Assembly (NCBI GenBank): GCA_004322015.1 | Contig: SCQT01000050.1 | Coordinates: 39,513 to 103,512, forward strand | Direction of reading: 5' to 3' | DNA from: Chitinophagaceae bacterium | Lineage (GTDB): Bacteria > Bacteroidota > Bacteroidia > Chitinophagales > Chitinophagaceae | DNA length: 64,000 nt | Shown: in pieces, positions 1-9,461 of the stretch | Position numbering within the stretch: the stretch's first letter is position 1 | Layout of the letters: every line of letters begins with the position of its first letter | Program-made: the position numbers and the translations under genes | The notes under the pieces: model-generated | What the model was told of the DNA's origin: nothing | What the model saw: the letters and a program-made list of their open reading frames with translations, nothing else | Databases searched by the model: none

Positions 1-10
1 TGAGTATTAC

Positions 11-40
11 ACCCAATCGCCCAACGGACATTTGGGTATT
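11..40. terminator. Weak hairpin at window edge
   Basis: ACCCAA (11-16) or CCCAA (20-24) can pair with TTGGG(T) at 32-37, followed by an AT-rich stretch. It could be the end signal of a gene lying before the window. There is no T-run, so the call is weak. The rest of 1-228 shows only the tatD promoter box. Confidence 0.2.
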
Positions 41-162
41 TATAATATGGGAAGAAATTTTTGTTTTAAAGTGATTGTACCATTTTGACGAATAAAGGTT
101 TGTGATTGTTTTCGATTGGCAGCTAAATTTTAATTTGAAGTTCTCCCATTATCTAAACTTTG

Positions 163-170
163 TAACTTTG
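163..170 (+). promoter_or_regulatory. -7 box of tatD
   Basis: TAACTTTG matches the Bacteroidota -7 consensus TAnnTTTG and lies 58 bases before the tatD start codon. No TTTG is seen at the right distance for a -33 element. Confidence 0.45.
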
Positions 171-228
171 GCCTGATGATTTCCGGCTTTATAACCTCAC
201 AACCTTGTAACTTCATAACTTATCCAAC

Positions 229-999
229 ATGCCTTCTTTCATTGACAGTCATGCACACCTATATTTGCCAGAATTTGATGAAGACCGTGCCGCCATGATG
301 CAGCGAGTTAAAGACGCCGGTATTGAAAAAATCTTCCTTCCTAATATTGACAGCAGCACCACAGATGCTTTATTAAATTTTGAAAGAGAATTTTCAGAGC
401 GTGCTTATGCCATGATGGGATTACATCCATGTTCAGTAAAAGAGAATGTTACTGAAGAATTGAAAATACTCAAACACTTGTTTTCGCAACGGAAATTTGT
501 AGCAGTGGGGGAAACCGGCCTGGATTTCTATTGGGATGTTACTTTTAAAGAACAACAAATGGCAGCTTTCCGTGACCAGATTGACCTGGCCTTGCAATAT
601 CATTTGCCCATCGTTATTCACAGCAGAAACTCGACCCGGGATTGTATAGATATCGTCCGTGAGAAAAAAGATGGGAATTTGCAGGGTGTGTTCCATTGCT
701 TTTCGGGAACAGCAGCAGAGGCTCAGGAAATCATTGATCTGGGATTTTATCTGGGCATCGGAGGAGTAATCACTTTTAAAAAATCCACATTGCCTGATGT
801 TATCAAAGATGTGGATCTGTCGCATTTGCTTCTGGAAACAGATGCGCCTTACCTCGCACCGGTGCCGTACCGGGGTAAACGCAACGAAAGCAGCTATATT
901 CCCTTAATTGCTGAAAAAATAGCTGCAATAAAAAATACGGATGTAGCAGAAGTGGCAAAAGTAACTATGGATAATGCAAACAGGTTATTCCAATTCTAA
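229..999 (+). CDS. tatD: TatD family metal-dependent hydrolase (3'-5' DNase)
   Basis: A 256-residue TIM-barrel amidohydrolase of the TatD/YcfH family, soluble and cytoplasmic. Family members are metal-dependent 3'-5' exonucleases linked to DNA quality control. The whole metal site can be read: His8 and His10 in SHAHL, Glu95 in VGETGLD, His131 in VIHSR, His156 in FHCFSG and Asp205 in LLETDAPYL. The family signature PVPYRGKRN follows at about 211-219. Length is normal for the family. The ATG at 229 is preceded by a TAnnTTTG promoter and puts the first metal motif at residues 7-11, as usual. It appears to be transcribed alone. The family is certain; the physiological substrate is not. Confidence 0.95.
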   Translation: MPSFIDSHAHLYLPEFDEDRAAMMQRVKDAGIEKIFLPNIDSSTTDALLNFEREFSERAYAMMGLHPCSVKENVTEELKILKHLFSQRKFVAVGETGLDFYWDVTFKEQQMAAFRDQIDLALQYHLPIVIHSRNSTRDCIDIVREKKDGNLQGVFHCFSGTAAEAQEIIDLGFYLGIGGVITFKKSTLPDVIKDVDLSHLLLETDAPYLAPVPYRGKRNESSYIPLIAEKIAAIKNTDVAEVAKVTMDNANRLFQF

Positions 1000-1102
1000 T
1001 TTTTACAGAACTGCGAATGTTTACAGACTTTATATAAAAAAGATCAAGTGATCAGGTATAATATATTTTGTTTAGAAAAAAATACGGACTTTTTCAATTG
1101 TC

Positions 1103-1115
1103 TTGTATAATACAA
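1103..1115. promoter_or_regulatory. 13-bp perfect palindrome before asparaginase
   Basis: TTGTATAATACAA reads the same on both strands around a central A. It lies 85 bases before the preferred asparaginase start at 1201, so it could be an operator or overlap the promoter. No regulator gene is next to it. Confidence 0.3.
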
Positions 1116-1200
1116 CCGGTGGATGGATTGCCGAATAATCCTCATCTTGCCGGCAATGAATACAGCAGAGGCATTGGCAGAAAATCCGGTCAGTTCAGCT

Positions 1201-2271
1201 ATGAGTAACTATCTCTCCAAAGCTACTACTAAGATCATGATCATCTATACGGGGGGTACGATAGGAATGATCTATGATGAAAAACAACAGCTATTGCGAC
1301 CGCTGGAGTTCTCAGAGATCAGGAATAATATCCCTGAAATGTACAGGCTGGGATACCATTTCTTCGTATATCCTTTTACTCCTCCTATTGATTCATCAGA
1401 TATGCAACCGGAGATATGGATACAAATGGCAGAGATCATTGAGCAGAATTATCAGTATTACGATGGCTTTGTGATCCTGCATGGAACAGATACCATGTCT
1501 TTTACAGCATCAGCCCTGAGCTTTATGCTGGAAAACTTAGGTAAACCCGTCGTCATTACAGGGTCCCAGTTGCCGATAGGAATGATCAGGACAGATGCTC
1601 GTGAGAACATTATTACTGCCATAGAAATAGCGGCAGCTAAATATGATAACGGGCAAGCGCTTATTCCGGAAGTATGCATCTATTTCGACTTCATGCTTTT
1701 CCGGGGCAACCGTTCCAAGAAATATGATGCAGAGAAGTTTGAAGCATTTTACTCCATGAATTATCCGGTATTGGCTGAAGCGGGGGTAACCATTAAATAC
1801 CATGATGAATTTACTTTGCCGCAACCTAAAGATGAATTCAACGTGTATAAAAAGTTAGATCCCCGTTTAACCGTTCTGAAAATATTTCCGGGTATTACCC
1901 AGTCTGCAGTAAATGGTGTGCTGCAGGCTCCGGATATCAGAGCTGTCATTTTAGAAAGCTTTGGTAACGGGAACGCCACTACTGCATCGTGGTTTATCCG
2001 CTGCATTGCAAATGCTATAGCCCGCGGACTCATTGTGTTGAATATTACCCAATGCGACGGTGGCTCGGTGGAATTAGGGAGATATGAAACCAGCAAGTAC
2101 CTTCTGGAAGCAGGTGTGATCAGCGGATGCGATATGACTTTTGAGGCCGCAGTTACCAAAACAATGTTTCTGTTAGGGCAGCCATTATCTACGGATGAGA
2201 TCAAATATCTGCTTCAAACTTCCCTCCGGGGTGAACTCACTCCTGTTGCAAGTAATAAAAATCATTTGTAA
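1201..2271 (+). CDS. ansA: Type I L-asparaginase
   Basis: A 356-residue type I (cytoplasmic) asparaginase that hydrolyses L-asparagine to aspartate and ammonia. The first catalytic threonine lies in YTGGTIGM at about residues 16-23. The second lies in LHGTDTMSFTASAL at about 93-106, with Thr96-Asp97. No signal peptide is seen, which separates it from periplasmic type II enzymes. The reading frame is open from an ATG at 1123, but those 26 extra residues are not part of the fold. Starting at 1201 puts TGGTIG near residue 17, as in AnsA proteins, so 1201 is preferred. It stands alone between tatD and a CBS protein. The Asn/Gln preference cannot be read from sequence. Confidence 0.92.
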   Translation: MSNYLSKATTKIMIIYTGGTIGMIYDEKQQLLRPLEFSEIRNNIPEMYRLGYHFFVYPFTPPIDSSDMQPEIWIQMAEIIEQNYQYYDGFVILHGTDTMSFTASALSFMLENLGKPVVITGSQLPIGMIRTDARENIITAIEIAAAKYDNGQALIPEVCIYFDFMLFRGNRSKKYDAEKFEAFYSMNYPVLAEAGVTIKYHDEFTLPQPKDEFNVYKKLDPRLTVLKIFPGITQSAVNGVLQAPDIRAVILESFGNGNATTASWFIRCIANAIARGLIVLNITQCDGGSVELGRYETSKYLLEAGVISGCDMTFEAAVTKTMFLLGQPLSTDEIKYLLQTSLRGELTPVASNKNHL

Positions 2272-2339
2272 ATCCGGCAGAATATTTGTACCTTGTCATT
2301 GGACCAAATAGTTGTATTCACTTTTAAATCCTTCCTATC

Positions 2340-2768
2340 ATGAAAAATGTGGCTCAAATTCTCACGCGCAAAGGAAATAACGTCATATCCGTGGATCCAG
2401 AGTGTCACGTATTGGATGCTTTAAAAATGATGGCAGAAAAGAACATTGGCTCCATTGTGGTAATGGAAAACGGACAGTATTGCGGGTTAATGACGGAACG
2501 GGATTATGCCAGGAAGATCATACTCCGGGGGAAAACTTCCGCTGAAACAAAAGTAGCTGATATAATGTCCACCGATCTGCCCAAGATCAGTCCTGAAGAT
2601 TACATTGACCATTGCATGCAACTGATGTCGGATGCCAATATCCGCTATCTTCCGGTATTCGAAAACGATCAGATCTGCGGTATTATTTCAATTAATGATG
2701 TAGTGAAAGAAACCATCTCCGACCAAAAACAGGTGATAGATATACTGAACAATTATATTCAGTCATAA
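2340..2768 (+). CDS. CBS-domain pair protein
   Basis: A 142-residue cytoplasmic protein consisting of two CBS domains, at about residues 8-60 and 74-130, and nothing else. Such pairs bind adenine nucleotides such as AMP, ATP or SAM in the cleft between domains and act as energy-sensing modules. Typical motifs are GSIVVMENGQYCGLMTERDYA in the first repeat and YLPVFENDQICGIISINDVV in the second. No catalytic domain is attached, so the partner is unknown. It converges with rnc and the two genes overlap by 6 bases. Its role is unassigned. Confidence 0.88.
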   Translation: MKNVAQILTRKGNNVISVDPECHVLDALKMMAEKNIGSIVVMENGQYCGLMTERDYARKIILRGKTSAETKVADIMSTDLPKISPEDYIDHCMQLMSDANIRYLPVFENDQICGIISINDVVKETISDQKQVIDILNNYIQS

Positions 2769-3449
2769 GGGTTTATCGGAAGAGATGCCGAGTATTTCCA
2801 ACGCATCCCGTGCCGCTAACTGGCCTGCATCTTTTTTATTGTGAGCTTTGCCTGAGCAAACAATATCGCCATCCACCACCACTGCCACGGTAAAGAGGCG
2901 GCGGCTTCCCTCCAAATGTTCATCCAAAAGTTCAAATTCTAACTGATGTCCGTATTTATTAGCCCAGCCGTATAATTTATTCTTATGATTGATCTCTTCA
3001 TTTTCTAGTGATTCGAGATCAATATAAGGTAAAATGATACGTTTAAAAATAAACTCACGGGTTTTTTCGAAGCCCCGGTCCAGGTACACAGCGCCTATTA
3101 ACGCTTCTAAAGTATTACCGAATATGCCGCTGATTTTCAGAAAATTATTATCCTTGTTGTAAATAGTAAGGCGACGTAATCCCATTTTAACGGCAATATC
3201 ATTCAAGCGCTGACGATTGACGATTTTAGAGCGCATTTCAGTCAGATATCCTTCAGGCTGATGAGGATATTTTTTAAATAAGAAATCCCCGATAACCGCT
3301 CCTAAAATAGCATCTCCCAGGTATTCCAGCCGTTCATTATTTTCATCGTTTTTTTCTTTGCTGGAGCGATGGCTAAGCGCTATTTCATAAATAGCCGTTT
3401 TTCTGGGTGTAAATCCCAGCACATTTTTCAATTCTTTTTTGTTTTCCAC
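2763..3449 (-). CDS. rnc: Ribonuclease III
   Basis: A 228-residue double-strand-specific endoribonuclease for rRNA processing and mRNA turnover. The RNase III domain carries the signature NERLEYLGDAILG at residues 38-50, with Glu42 and Asp46. GNTLEALIGAVYLD follows at 111-124, with Glu115. The dsRNA-binding domain covers about 154-224 and ends in KKDAGQLAARDALEILG. One departure is visible: the residue matching E. coli Asp114 is Asn112. The core Asp46 and Glu115 are kept, so activity is expected. It is the last gene of acpP-fabF-rnc, 5 bases after fabF, the usual Bacteroidota arrangement. Confidence 0.96.
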   Translation of the reverse strand: MENKKELKNVLGFTPRKTAIYEIALSHRSSKEKNDENNERLEYLGDAILGAVIGDFLFKKYPHQPEGYLTEMRSKIVNRQRLNDIAVKMGLRRLTIYNKDNNFLKISGIFGNTLEALIGAVYLDRGFEKTREFIFKRIILPYIDLESLENEEINHKNKLYGWANKYGHQLEFELLDEHLEGSRRLFTVAVVVDGDIVCSGKAHNKKDAGQLAARDALEILGISSDKPL

Positions 3450-3454
3450 AAAAA

Positions 3455-4708
3455 TCAGTCAACAAATTTTTTAAATATCACGGAAGCATTATGCCCGCCA
3501 AATCCAAAAGTATTACTTAAAGTGGCATTTACTTCTCTTTTCTGCGATTTGTTGAAAGTAAAATTAACTTTCGGGTCGAATTGAGGATCGTCTGTAAAAT
3601 GGTTGATAGTCGGAGGAACGATTTGATGTTGAATGGCCATAAGGCAAGCGATTGCTTCTATGGCTCCTGCTGCTCCCAATAAATGTCCCGTCATAGATTT
3701 GGTGGAACTGATATTCAGCTTATAAATGGCATCGCCAAAAAGCTGATGAATGGCTTTTACTTCAGAAACATCTCCTAATGGAGTGGATGTGCCATGCACA
3801 TTAATATAATCAATTTGATCAGGTTGCATGCCGGCATCATCTAATGCGCGTTGCATGACCAATCTGGCACCCAACCCTTCGGGATGCGGCGCGGTAATAT
3901 GGTGAGCATCTGCAGAGGCTCCTCCTCCGGCTACTTCTGCATATATGTGGGCTCCCCGCACTTTAGCCATCTCCAGATCTTCCAATATCAGACACCCTGC
4001 CCCTTCTCCGATTACAAATCCGTCCCTGTCCAAATCAAATGGACGGGAAGCTGTCTGAGGGTTGTCATTACGTTCGGACAATGCTCTCATTGCGCTGAAG
4101 CCACCTACACCCGCTTCATTAATCATGCTTTCAGAACCACCGGCCAGCATAATGTCTGCTTTGCCCATGCGGATATAATTGAAAGCTTCAATGATCGCAT
4201 TAGTGGAGGAAGCACAGGCGGATACCACCGCAAAATTAGGCCCCCTGAAATTGAATCTCATGGCAATAAACCCCGCGGCTATATCAATAATCATTTTAGG
4301 AACGAAGAATGGACTGAATCGCGGTGTGCCATCGCCCCTGTAAAAGACTTTTAACTCTTCGCAGAAAGAGGTCAGTCCGCCTATCCCTGAAGAGTGTATC
4401 ACTCCTACCCGCTCTGTATTGACTTTTTCGATATTCAATCCTGAATCCTTAATAGCCTGATCGGCCACTACAAGAGCCGTTTGTGTAAAGCGGTCAATCT
4501 TCCTGACTTCTTTTTTATCCAGATAGTCGGCAGGGTCAAAATTCTTAAGCTCGCAGGCGAAGCGGGTTCTGAATTTGGATGGGTCAAACGATTGAATGAA
4601 ATCAGCGCCGGATACGCCGTTCACCAATCCATCCCAATATCCGGGAACAGAATTGCCCAACGGCGTAAGTGCGCCTAAACCTGTAACTACAACACGTTTT
4701 AATTCCAT
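3455..4708 (-). CDS. fabF: 3-oxoacyl-[acyl-carrier-protein] synthase II
   Basis: A 417-residue condensing enzyme of type II fatty-acid synthesis that extends acyl-ACP with malonyl-ACP. The Cys-His-His catalytic set is complete: Cys165 in VVSACASSTNAI, His305 in NVHGTSTPLGD and His342 in MTGHLLGAAGAIEA. Length and the C-terminal FGFGGHNAS motif fit FabF rather than FabH. It lies 30 bases after acpP, encoding its carrier-protein substrate, and 5 bases before rnc, so all three probably share the acpP promoter. Confidence 0.97.
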   Translation of the reverse strand: MELKRVVVTGLGALTPLGNSVPGYWDGLVNGVSGADFIQSFDPSKFRTRFACELKNFDPADYLDKKEVRKIDRFTQTALVVADQAIKDSGLNIEKVNTERVGVIHSSGIGGLTSFCEELKVFYRGDGTPRFSPFFVPKMIIDIAAGFIAMRFNFRGPNFAVVSACASSTNAIIEAFNYIRMGKADIMLAGGSESMINEAGVGGFSAMRALSERNDNPQTASRPFDLDRDGFVIGEGAGCLILEDLEMAKVRGAHIYAEVAGGGASADAHHITAPHPEGLGARLVMQRALDDAGMQPDQIDYINVHGTSTPLGDVSEVKAIHQLFGDAIYKLNISSTKSMTGHLLGAAGAIEAIACLMAIQHQIVPPTINHFTDDPQFDPKVNFTFNKSQKREVNATLSNTFGFGGHNASVIFKKFVD

Positions 4709-4738
4709 TAATCGTAAAACAAATTTTTTTACTCCTGA

Positions 4739-4975
4739 TTATTTGGCGTGCTCCTCTAAGTAAGAAATAGCCTGACCAACGGTAGTGATTGTTTCTGCTT
4801 GTTCGTCGGGAATGGAGATGTTGAACTCTTTTTCAAATTCCATGATCAGCTCGACAGTGTCTAACGAATCAGCCCCTAAATCGTTAGTAAAACTGGCTTC
4901 GGGGGTCACTTCTGCTTCGTCTACACCTAATTTGTCAATGATGATCTTTTTTACTCTTGATGCAATGTCTGACAT
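4739..4975 (-). CDS. acpP: Acyl carrier protein
   Basis: A 78-residue acidic acyl carrier protein. The phosphopantetheine attachment serine is Ser37 in [13 protein letters not shown]. The four-helix layout and length are standard. It carries acyl chains for fatty-acid synthesis and is the first gene of the operon with fabF and rnc. The start is fixed by the family N-terminus ([12 protein letters not shown]) and by a -7 box 28 bases upstream. Confidence 0.97.
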   Translation of the reverse strand: MSDIASRVKKIIIDKLGVDEAEVTPEASFTNDLGADSLDTVELIMEFEKEFNISIPDEQAETITTVGQAISYLEEHAK

Positions 4976-5003
4976 AACGGTAATTTTTAGGATTATTTTG
5001 GCG

Positions 5004-5011
5004 CAAAAATA
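5004..5011 (-). promoter_or_regulatory. -7 box of acpP-fabF-rnc
   Basis: The minus strand reads TATTTTTG, matching TAnnTTTG, 28 bases before the acpP start codon. A clear -33 TTTG is not visible. Confidence 0.45.
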
Positions 5012-5143
5012 TAAATTTTATGGAAATAAGCGTTTTTAATTTTCATAACCACTTGTACGTTCGCTGCTTTTGCCTTCTACAAAGTCTTTTTACCTTTTAT
5101 AACAATAAGACATTACCACTTTACTCTGTCAAACCTTGTTTTG

Positions 5144-5151
5144 TAACTTTG
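5144..5151 (+). promoter_or_regulatory. -7 box of the RND efflux operon
   Basis: TAACTTTG lies 69 bases before the adaptor gene. With the acpP box it forms a divergent promoter region at 4976-5220. No operator or neighbouring regulator gene is recognisable. Confidence 0.45.
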
Positions 5152-5220
5152 TCATCCTTTTATCCTGAATAAAAGGTGTCAACCGGCCTAAAATTATAAA
5201 AATATCAGGAAATAAAAAGT

Positions 5221-6306
5221 ATGAATCGTACAATCGTCCGGATTATTTTGATTCTTGTGGTGGTATGTGCCATAGGTGCCCTGGCTTACAATAAAGTGAA
5301 AAAAGATCAAAAGCAGGCCGCCGAAAGAAAAAGTATGGCAAAAGGCTCCAAAGGCCTGTTGGTGGATGCTTATGTGGTAAGGCCTGTTCCATTGCAAAAC
5401 AACTTGGAGGTGACCGGCACTTTGCTGAGCAATGAATCCATTGGGATACAACCTGAGACCACAGGCAGAATTACACAAATAAACTTTAAGGAAGGGTCCT
5501 ATGTAAAAAAAGGTGACCTCCTGGTAGAGTTATTCGATGGCGACCTGAAAGCACAGTTGGAGAAATCCAAAATTCAGCAACAATTAGCGGACACCACCCT
5601 CAAACGTCAAAAACAACTGCTTGCCATCAACGGCATCAGCGAACAAAACGTGGACAATACCCAAAACCAAGTAGCCTCAGCTCAGGCAGATATTAATTAT
5701 TATAAAGCGGAGATCAGCAAGACAGATATTCGTGCTCCTTTTGACGGCAAGGTGGGACTCAGGCAGGTAAGTGTGGGAGCTATAGTAACCCCTTCTACGG
5801 TGATCACTAATCTTTACCAGAACAATCCTTTGAAATTGCAATTTTCAGTACCTGAGAAATATCGGGACAGGATCTCATTAGGCGACAAGGTGAGTTTTTC
5901 TGTTTCTGAGATGCATGATCGCAGCTTCTCAGGAGAAATTTACGCGATTGATCCGGGGGTTGATCCCGTGACCAGAACCGTTACCATGCGCGCACTTGTG
6001 GGAAACAATAAAAATATACTGGCACCCGGTGGTTTTGCAGTTGTCCACATTGATTTGCATCATATTCCCGACGCCTTAATGATCCCATCTCAGGCGCTGA
6101 TACCCACCACCCAGGATGCTCAGGTAATAGTAAGCAGGAACGGGAAGGCCGTATTTGTAACGGTACAAACAGGGGAACGCACTGCCGATCAGGTACAGAT
6201 CATTTCCGGCCTGAATGCAGGAGATACTGTACTTACCACAGGGATTATGCAGGCGATGCCCGGGGCAAGCCTGCATTTTATGCATGTGAGCAGTGATGAA
6301 AAATAG
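5221..6306 (+). CDS. RND efflux periplasmic adaptor (MFP)
   Basis: A 361-residue membrane-fusion protein. It has an N-terminal membrane anchor (about residues 7-24, IILILVVVCAIGALAYN). A biotinyl-lipoyl-like barrel hybrid contains GRITQINFKEGSYVKKGDLL at about 82-101, followed by an alpha-helical hairpin (about 105-160). The second lipoyl half, DIRAPFDGKVGLRQVSVGAI, comes next, then beta-barrel and membrane-proximal domains. It bridges the inner-membrane pump and outer-membrane channel encoded directly downstream (gap 33 bases). There is no lipobox cysteine, so it is probably held by the N-terminal helix. The substrate cannot be predicted. Confidence 0.93.
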   Translation: MNRTIVRIILILVVVCAIGALAYNKVKKDQKQAAERKSMAKGSKGLLVDAYVVRPVPLQNNLEVTGTLLSNESIGIQPETTGRITQINFKEGSYVKKGDLLVELFDGDLKAQLEKSKIQQQLADTTLKRQKQLLAINGISEQNVDNTQNQVASAQADINYYKAEISKTDIRAPFDGKVGLRQVSVGAIVTPSTVITNLYQNNPLKLQFSVPEKYRDRISLGDKVSFSVSEMHDRSFSGEIYAIDPGVDPVTRTVTMRALVGNNKNILAPGGFAVVHIDLHHIPDALMIPSQALIPTTQDAQVIVSRNGKAVFVTVQTGERTADQVQIISGLNAGDTVLTTGIMQAMPGASLHFMHVSSDEK

Positions 6307-6339
6307 TTTTAGCAAAAGTTTTAGAATTGAAAATCTGCC

Positions 6340-9300
6340 ATGAGCCTACCTTCCATATCACTCAGACGCCCGGTATTGGCTATCGTGATGAGTATTATCA
6401 TCGTGATCTTTGGTATTGTGGGGTTTACTTTTCTGGGCGTTAGAGATTATCCGGCCATTGATCCGCCGGTGATCAGTGTGCGCACTTCTTATACAGGGGC
6501 AAACGCTTCCATTATAGAATCCCAGATAACTGATCCGCTGGAAAAAGCTATTAATGGTATTGCCGGTATTCAAAGCATCTCTTCTACCAGTTCGCAGGGT
6601 ATCAGTTCCATTACCGTACAATTTGACCTGGGAACAGATCTCGAAGCGGCAGCTAATGATGTACGTGATAAAGTGTCCGGCGCCGTCCGTTCATTACCTC
6701 AGGATATTGATGCCCCACCGGTAGTCAGCAAGGCCGACGCTAATGCCTCACCCATTATGGCGCTGACTTTGCAAAGCACCACCCGTAATCAAATGCAGTT
6801 GACCGATTATGCAGAAAACGTATTAGAGCAGACGCTGCAGACCATACCAGGTGTCAGCTCTATTCAGGTTTGGGGAGAGAAATTATATTCCATGCGTCTC
6901 TGGTTGAATCCGTTGAAAATGGCTGCTTACGGGATTACTCCGCAGGATGTTCAGGCCGCTTTAAATCAGCAAAATGTTGAACTGCCTTCAGGTACAGTTA
7001 CCGGCGATGCCACACAACTGACCATCCGCACCATGGGAAGGCTTTATACACCCGAACAATTTAATAATCTTATTATAAAAGACGTGGGTGGAAAGATCAT
7101 CCATCTGTCCGACATCGGTTCCGCAGAATTAGGTCCTGAAAATCAGGAAACTATTCTCCGGGAAAAAAATGCTCCAATGGTTGGATTGGCTATTATTCCT
7201 TTGCCGGGTTCAAATTATGTGGCTATTTCTGATGAATTTTATAAAAGATTAGATCAAATAAGGAAAGATCTGCCAAAAGATTTAAAGCTGAATATTATTT
7301 TTGATGACAGCCAATATATTAAAAATTCAATCAGTGAGGTAAAAGAAACATTGATCATTGCTTTGATCTTAGTGATCCTGATCATTTACTTCTTCTTCCG
7401 CGATTGGATCATCGCCATAAGACCGCTTTTAGATATTCCTGTCTCCCTGATCGGCGCTTTTTTCATCATGTATTTATGTGGTTTTTCCATTAACATACTG
7501 ACCTTATTGGGAATCGTATTAGCGACCGGTCTGGTGGTGGATGATGGCATTGTAGTTACTGAAAACATCTTTAAAAAATTAGAAGCCGGCATGCCTAAAA
7601 TGCAGGCCTGCCGCGAAGGTTCGGAGGAAATATTTTTCGCAGTGATCGCCACTTCCGTTACATTGGCTTTCGTATTTCTGCCGATTGTATTCCTCCAGGG
7701 ATTCGTAGGAAGACTATTCCGCGAATTTGGTATTGTCGTAGCCGGTGCTGTCTTGCTCTCAGCATTTGTTTCGCTGACACTTACGCCGGTACTCAACCTG
7801 AAGATGGCGCGCGATGCGCATCATCATTCGGGATTTTATAAAAAAACAGAACCTTTTTTCCAATGGTTTGAGGGAGGATATAAAAACTCACTAACTCGTT
7901 TTATGGAAATGAGATGGGCTGCATTATTCATTATAGGAGTATGTCTTGCCATGATCTGGTTTATCGGTAAAAGCCTGAAATCGGAATTAGCCCCCCTGGA
8001 AGACAGGAGCCAGTTCCGCGTATCCATGACCGCTCCCGAAGGGACCTCATTTACTTCCATGGACCAATATGTGAAGAATGAAGTTAGTTTTATTATGGAT
8101 TCCATTCCCGAACATAATATGGTTCTTTCGGTTACCTCCCCCTCTTTTGGCGGAAACGGAGGCAGCAATACTGCATTTATGTATGTAACCCTGGTACCAC
8201 CGGATAAACGCCATCGTTCCCAACAGCAAATCGTTAATTATTTTAACAGCCAACAAAAATATTTCCCACAAGGGCGTGCTTACGCTATTCAGACTCAAAC
8301 CATTCAGCAGAGCCGCCATACCACTTTACCAGTGCAGTTCGTGATTGAAAATATTAATTTCGATTCATTAGCCCATGTCTTACCTGTCTTTTTAAACAGG
8401 GCACAAAAAGATCCCATGTTTCAGGTGGTGGATGTAGATCTGAAATTTAACAGCCCTGAATTAAGAGTGACAATAAACCGGGCAAAAGCCAGCCAGATGG
8501 GCGTTTCCATCGCAGATGTATCCCAGGCATTGCAATTGGCTTTATCTAATGTGCGTTACGGATATTTTACTATCAACGGTATGCAATACGATGTGGTGGG
8601 AGAACTTTTGTGGAATTATCGTGATGCACCTTCCGATCTCAAATCTATTTATGTGAGAAATAACCAGGGGCAATCTATTTCTTTGGATAACCTGGTGACC
8701 ATGCAAACTTCTACCGCGCCTCCTACGATCTATCATTATAACCGCTATAAGTCTGCTACTATTTCAGCGAGCCTGGCGCCCGGTATTACACAAGGGCAAG
8801 GGATAGAGGAGATGCAGAAAATAGCCAAAGAAACGTTGGGACCTTCTTTCAGCACCGCCCTGACGGGTTCTTCCCTGGATTATGAACAAAGCTCTTCCAA
8901 CACCTTGTTCGCCTTCGTGCTGGCCATGGTATTGATCTACCTGGTTTTAGCCGCACAATTTGAAAGCTGGATAGATCCGTTTATTATCATGATCACTGTC
9001 CCATTGGCATTAGCAGGCGCCGTGCTATGCTTATGGCTTTTTGATCAGACATTGAACATATTTTCAGAGATCGGTATGATCATGCTGATCGGATTAGTCA
9101 CAAAAAATGGTATTCTTATTGTAGAATTCGCCAACAAAAAACGGGATGCCGGCATGAGCAGGATCAATGCTGCCATTGAAGCCGCCTCGTTACGCCTGCG
9201 CCCTATTTTAATGACCAGTCTGGCCATGTCATTAGGCGCTTTGCCCATCGCATTATCCTTAGGCGCTGCATCCACCAGCCGCATTCCGCTCGGCATAGTG

Positions 9301-9447
9301 ATTGTGGGAGGAATTATTTTTGCCCTTATTCTGACTTTATTTGTGATCCCGGCCATGTACTCTTTCCTTTCCAGGAGGAAGCCGGCAAACCTGATTGACG
9401 GAGAGGGGATTTTACAAGAGAAAGAATTAAGGATATCCCAGGGTTGA
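6340..9447 (+). CDS. RND efflux pump, inner-membrane permease (HAE1/AcrB type)
   Basis: A 1035-residue proton-driven exporter with the standard duplicated layout. TM1 is near residues 10-32, followed by a large periplasmic porter loop, TM2-6 (about 335-490), TM7 (about 525-545), a second loop, and TM8-12 (about 865-1015). The TM4 proton-relay pair is Asp401-Asp402 in ATGLVVDDGIVVTENIF. That pair, the length and the pairing with an MFP and TolC-like protein mark a hydrophobe/amphiphile pump rather than a heavy-metal pump. The gap to the next gene is 14 bases. Substrates are unknown; bile-salt, dye, antibiotic or envelope-lipid export are all possible. Confidence 0.95.
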   Translation: MSLPSISLRRPVLAIVMSIIIVIFGIVGFTFLGVRDYPAIDPPVISVRTSYTGANASIIESQITDPLEKAINGIAGIQSISSTSSQGISSITVQFDLGTDLEAAANDVRDKVSGAVRSLPQDIDAPPVVSKADANASPIMALTLQSTTRNQMQLTDYAENVLEQTLQTIPGVSSIQVWGEKLYSMRLWLNPLKMAAYGITPQDVQAALNQQNVELPSGTVTGDATQLTIRTMGRLYTPEQFNNLIIKDVGGKIIHLSDIGSAELGPENQETILREKNAPMVGLAIIPLPGSNYVAISDEFYKRLDQIRKDLPKDLKLNIIFDDSQYIKNSISEVKETLIIALILVILIIYFFFRDWIIAIRPLLDIPVSLIGAFFIMYLCGFSINILTLLGIVLATGLVVDDGIVVTENIFKKLEAGMPKMQACREGSEEIFFAVIATSVTLAFVFLPIVFLQGFVGRLFREFGIVVAGAVLLSAFVSLTLTPVLNLKMARDAHHHSGFYKKTEPFFQWFEGGYKNSLTRFMEMRWAALFIIGVCLAMIWFIGKSLKSELAPLEDRSQFRVSMTAPEGTSFTSMDQYVKNEVSFIMDSIPEHNMVLSVTSPSFGGNGGSNTAFMYVTLVPPDKRHRSQQQIVNYFNSQQKYFPQGRAYAIQTQTIQQSRHTTLPVQFVIENINFDSLAHVLPVFLNRAQKDPMFQVVDVDLKFNSPELRVTINRAKASQMGVSIADVSQALQLALSNVRYGYFTINGMQYDVVGELLWNYRDAPSDLKSIYVRNNQGQSISLDNLVTMQTSTAPPTIYHYNRYKSATISASLAPGITQGQGIEEMQKIAKETLGPSFSTALTGSSLDYEQSSSNTLFAFVLAMVLIYLVLAAQFESWIDPFIIMITVPLALAGAVLCLWLFDQTLNIFSEIGMIMLIGLVTKNGILIVEFANKKRDAGMSRINAAIEAASLRLRPILMTSLAMSLGALPIALSLGAASTSRIPLGIVIVGGIIFALILTLFVIPAMYSFLSRRKPANLIDGEGILQEKELRISQG

Positions 9448-9461
9448 TTAAAATTTGAATA

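Noticed and set aside
1123..1200. Upstream ATG of the asparaginase frame as the true start
   Set aside because: The extra 26 residues have no counterpart in type I asparaginases; the ATG at 1201 gives the normal N-terminus.
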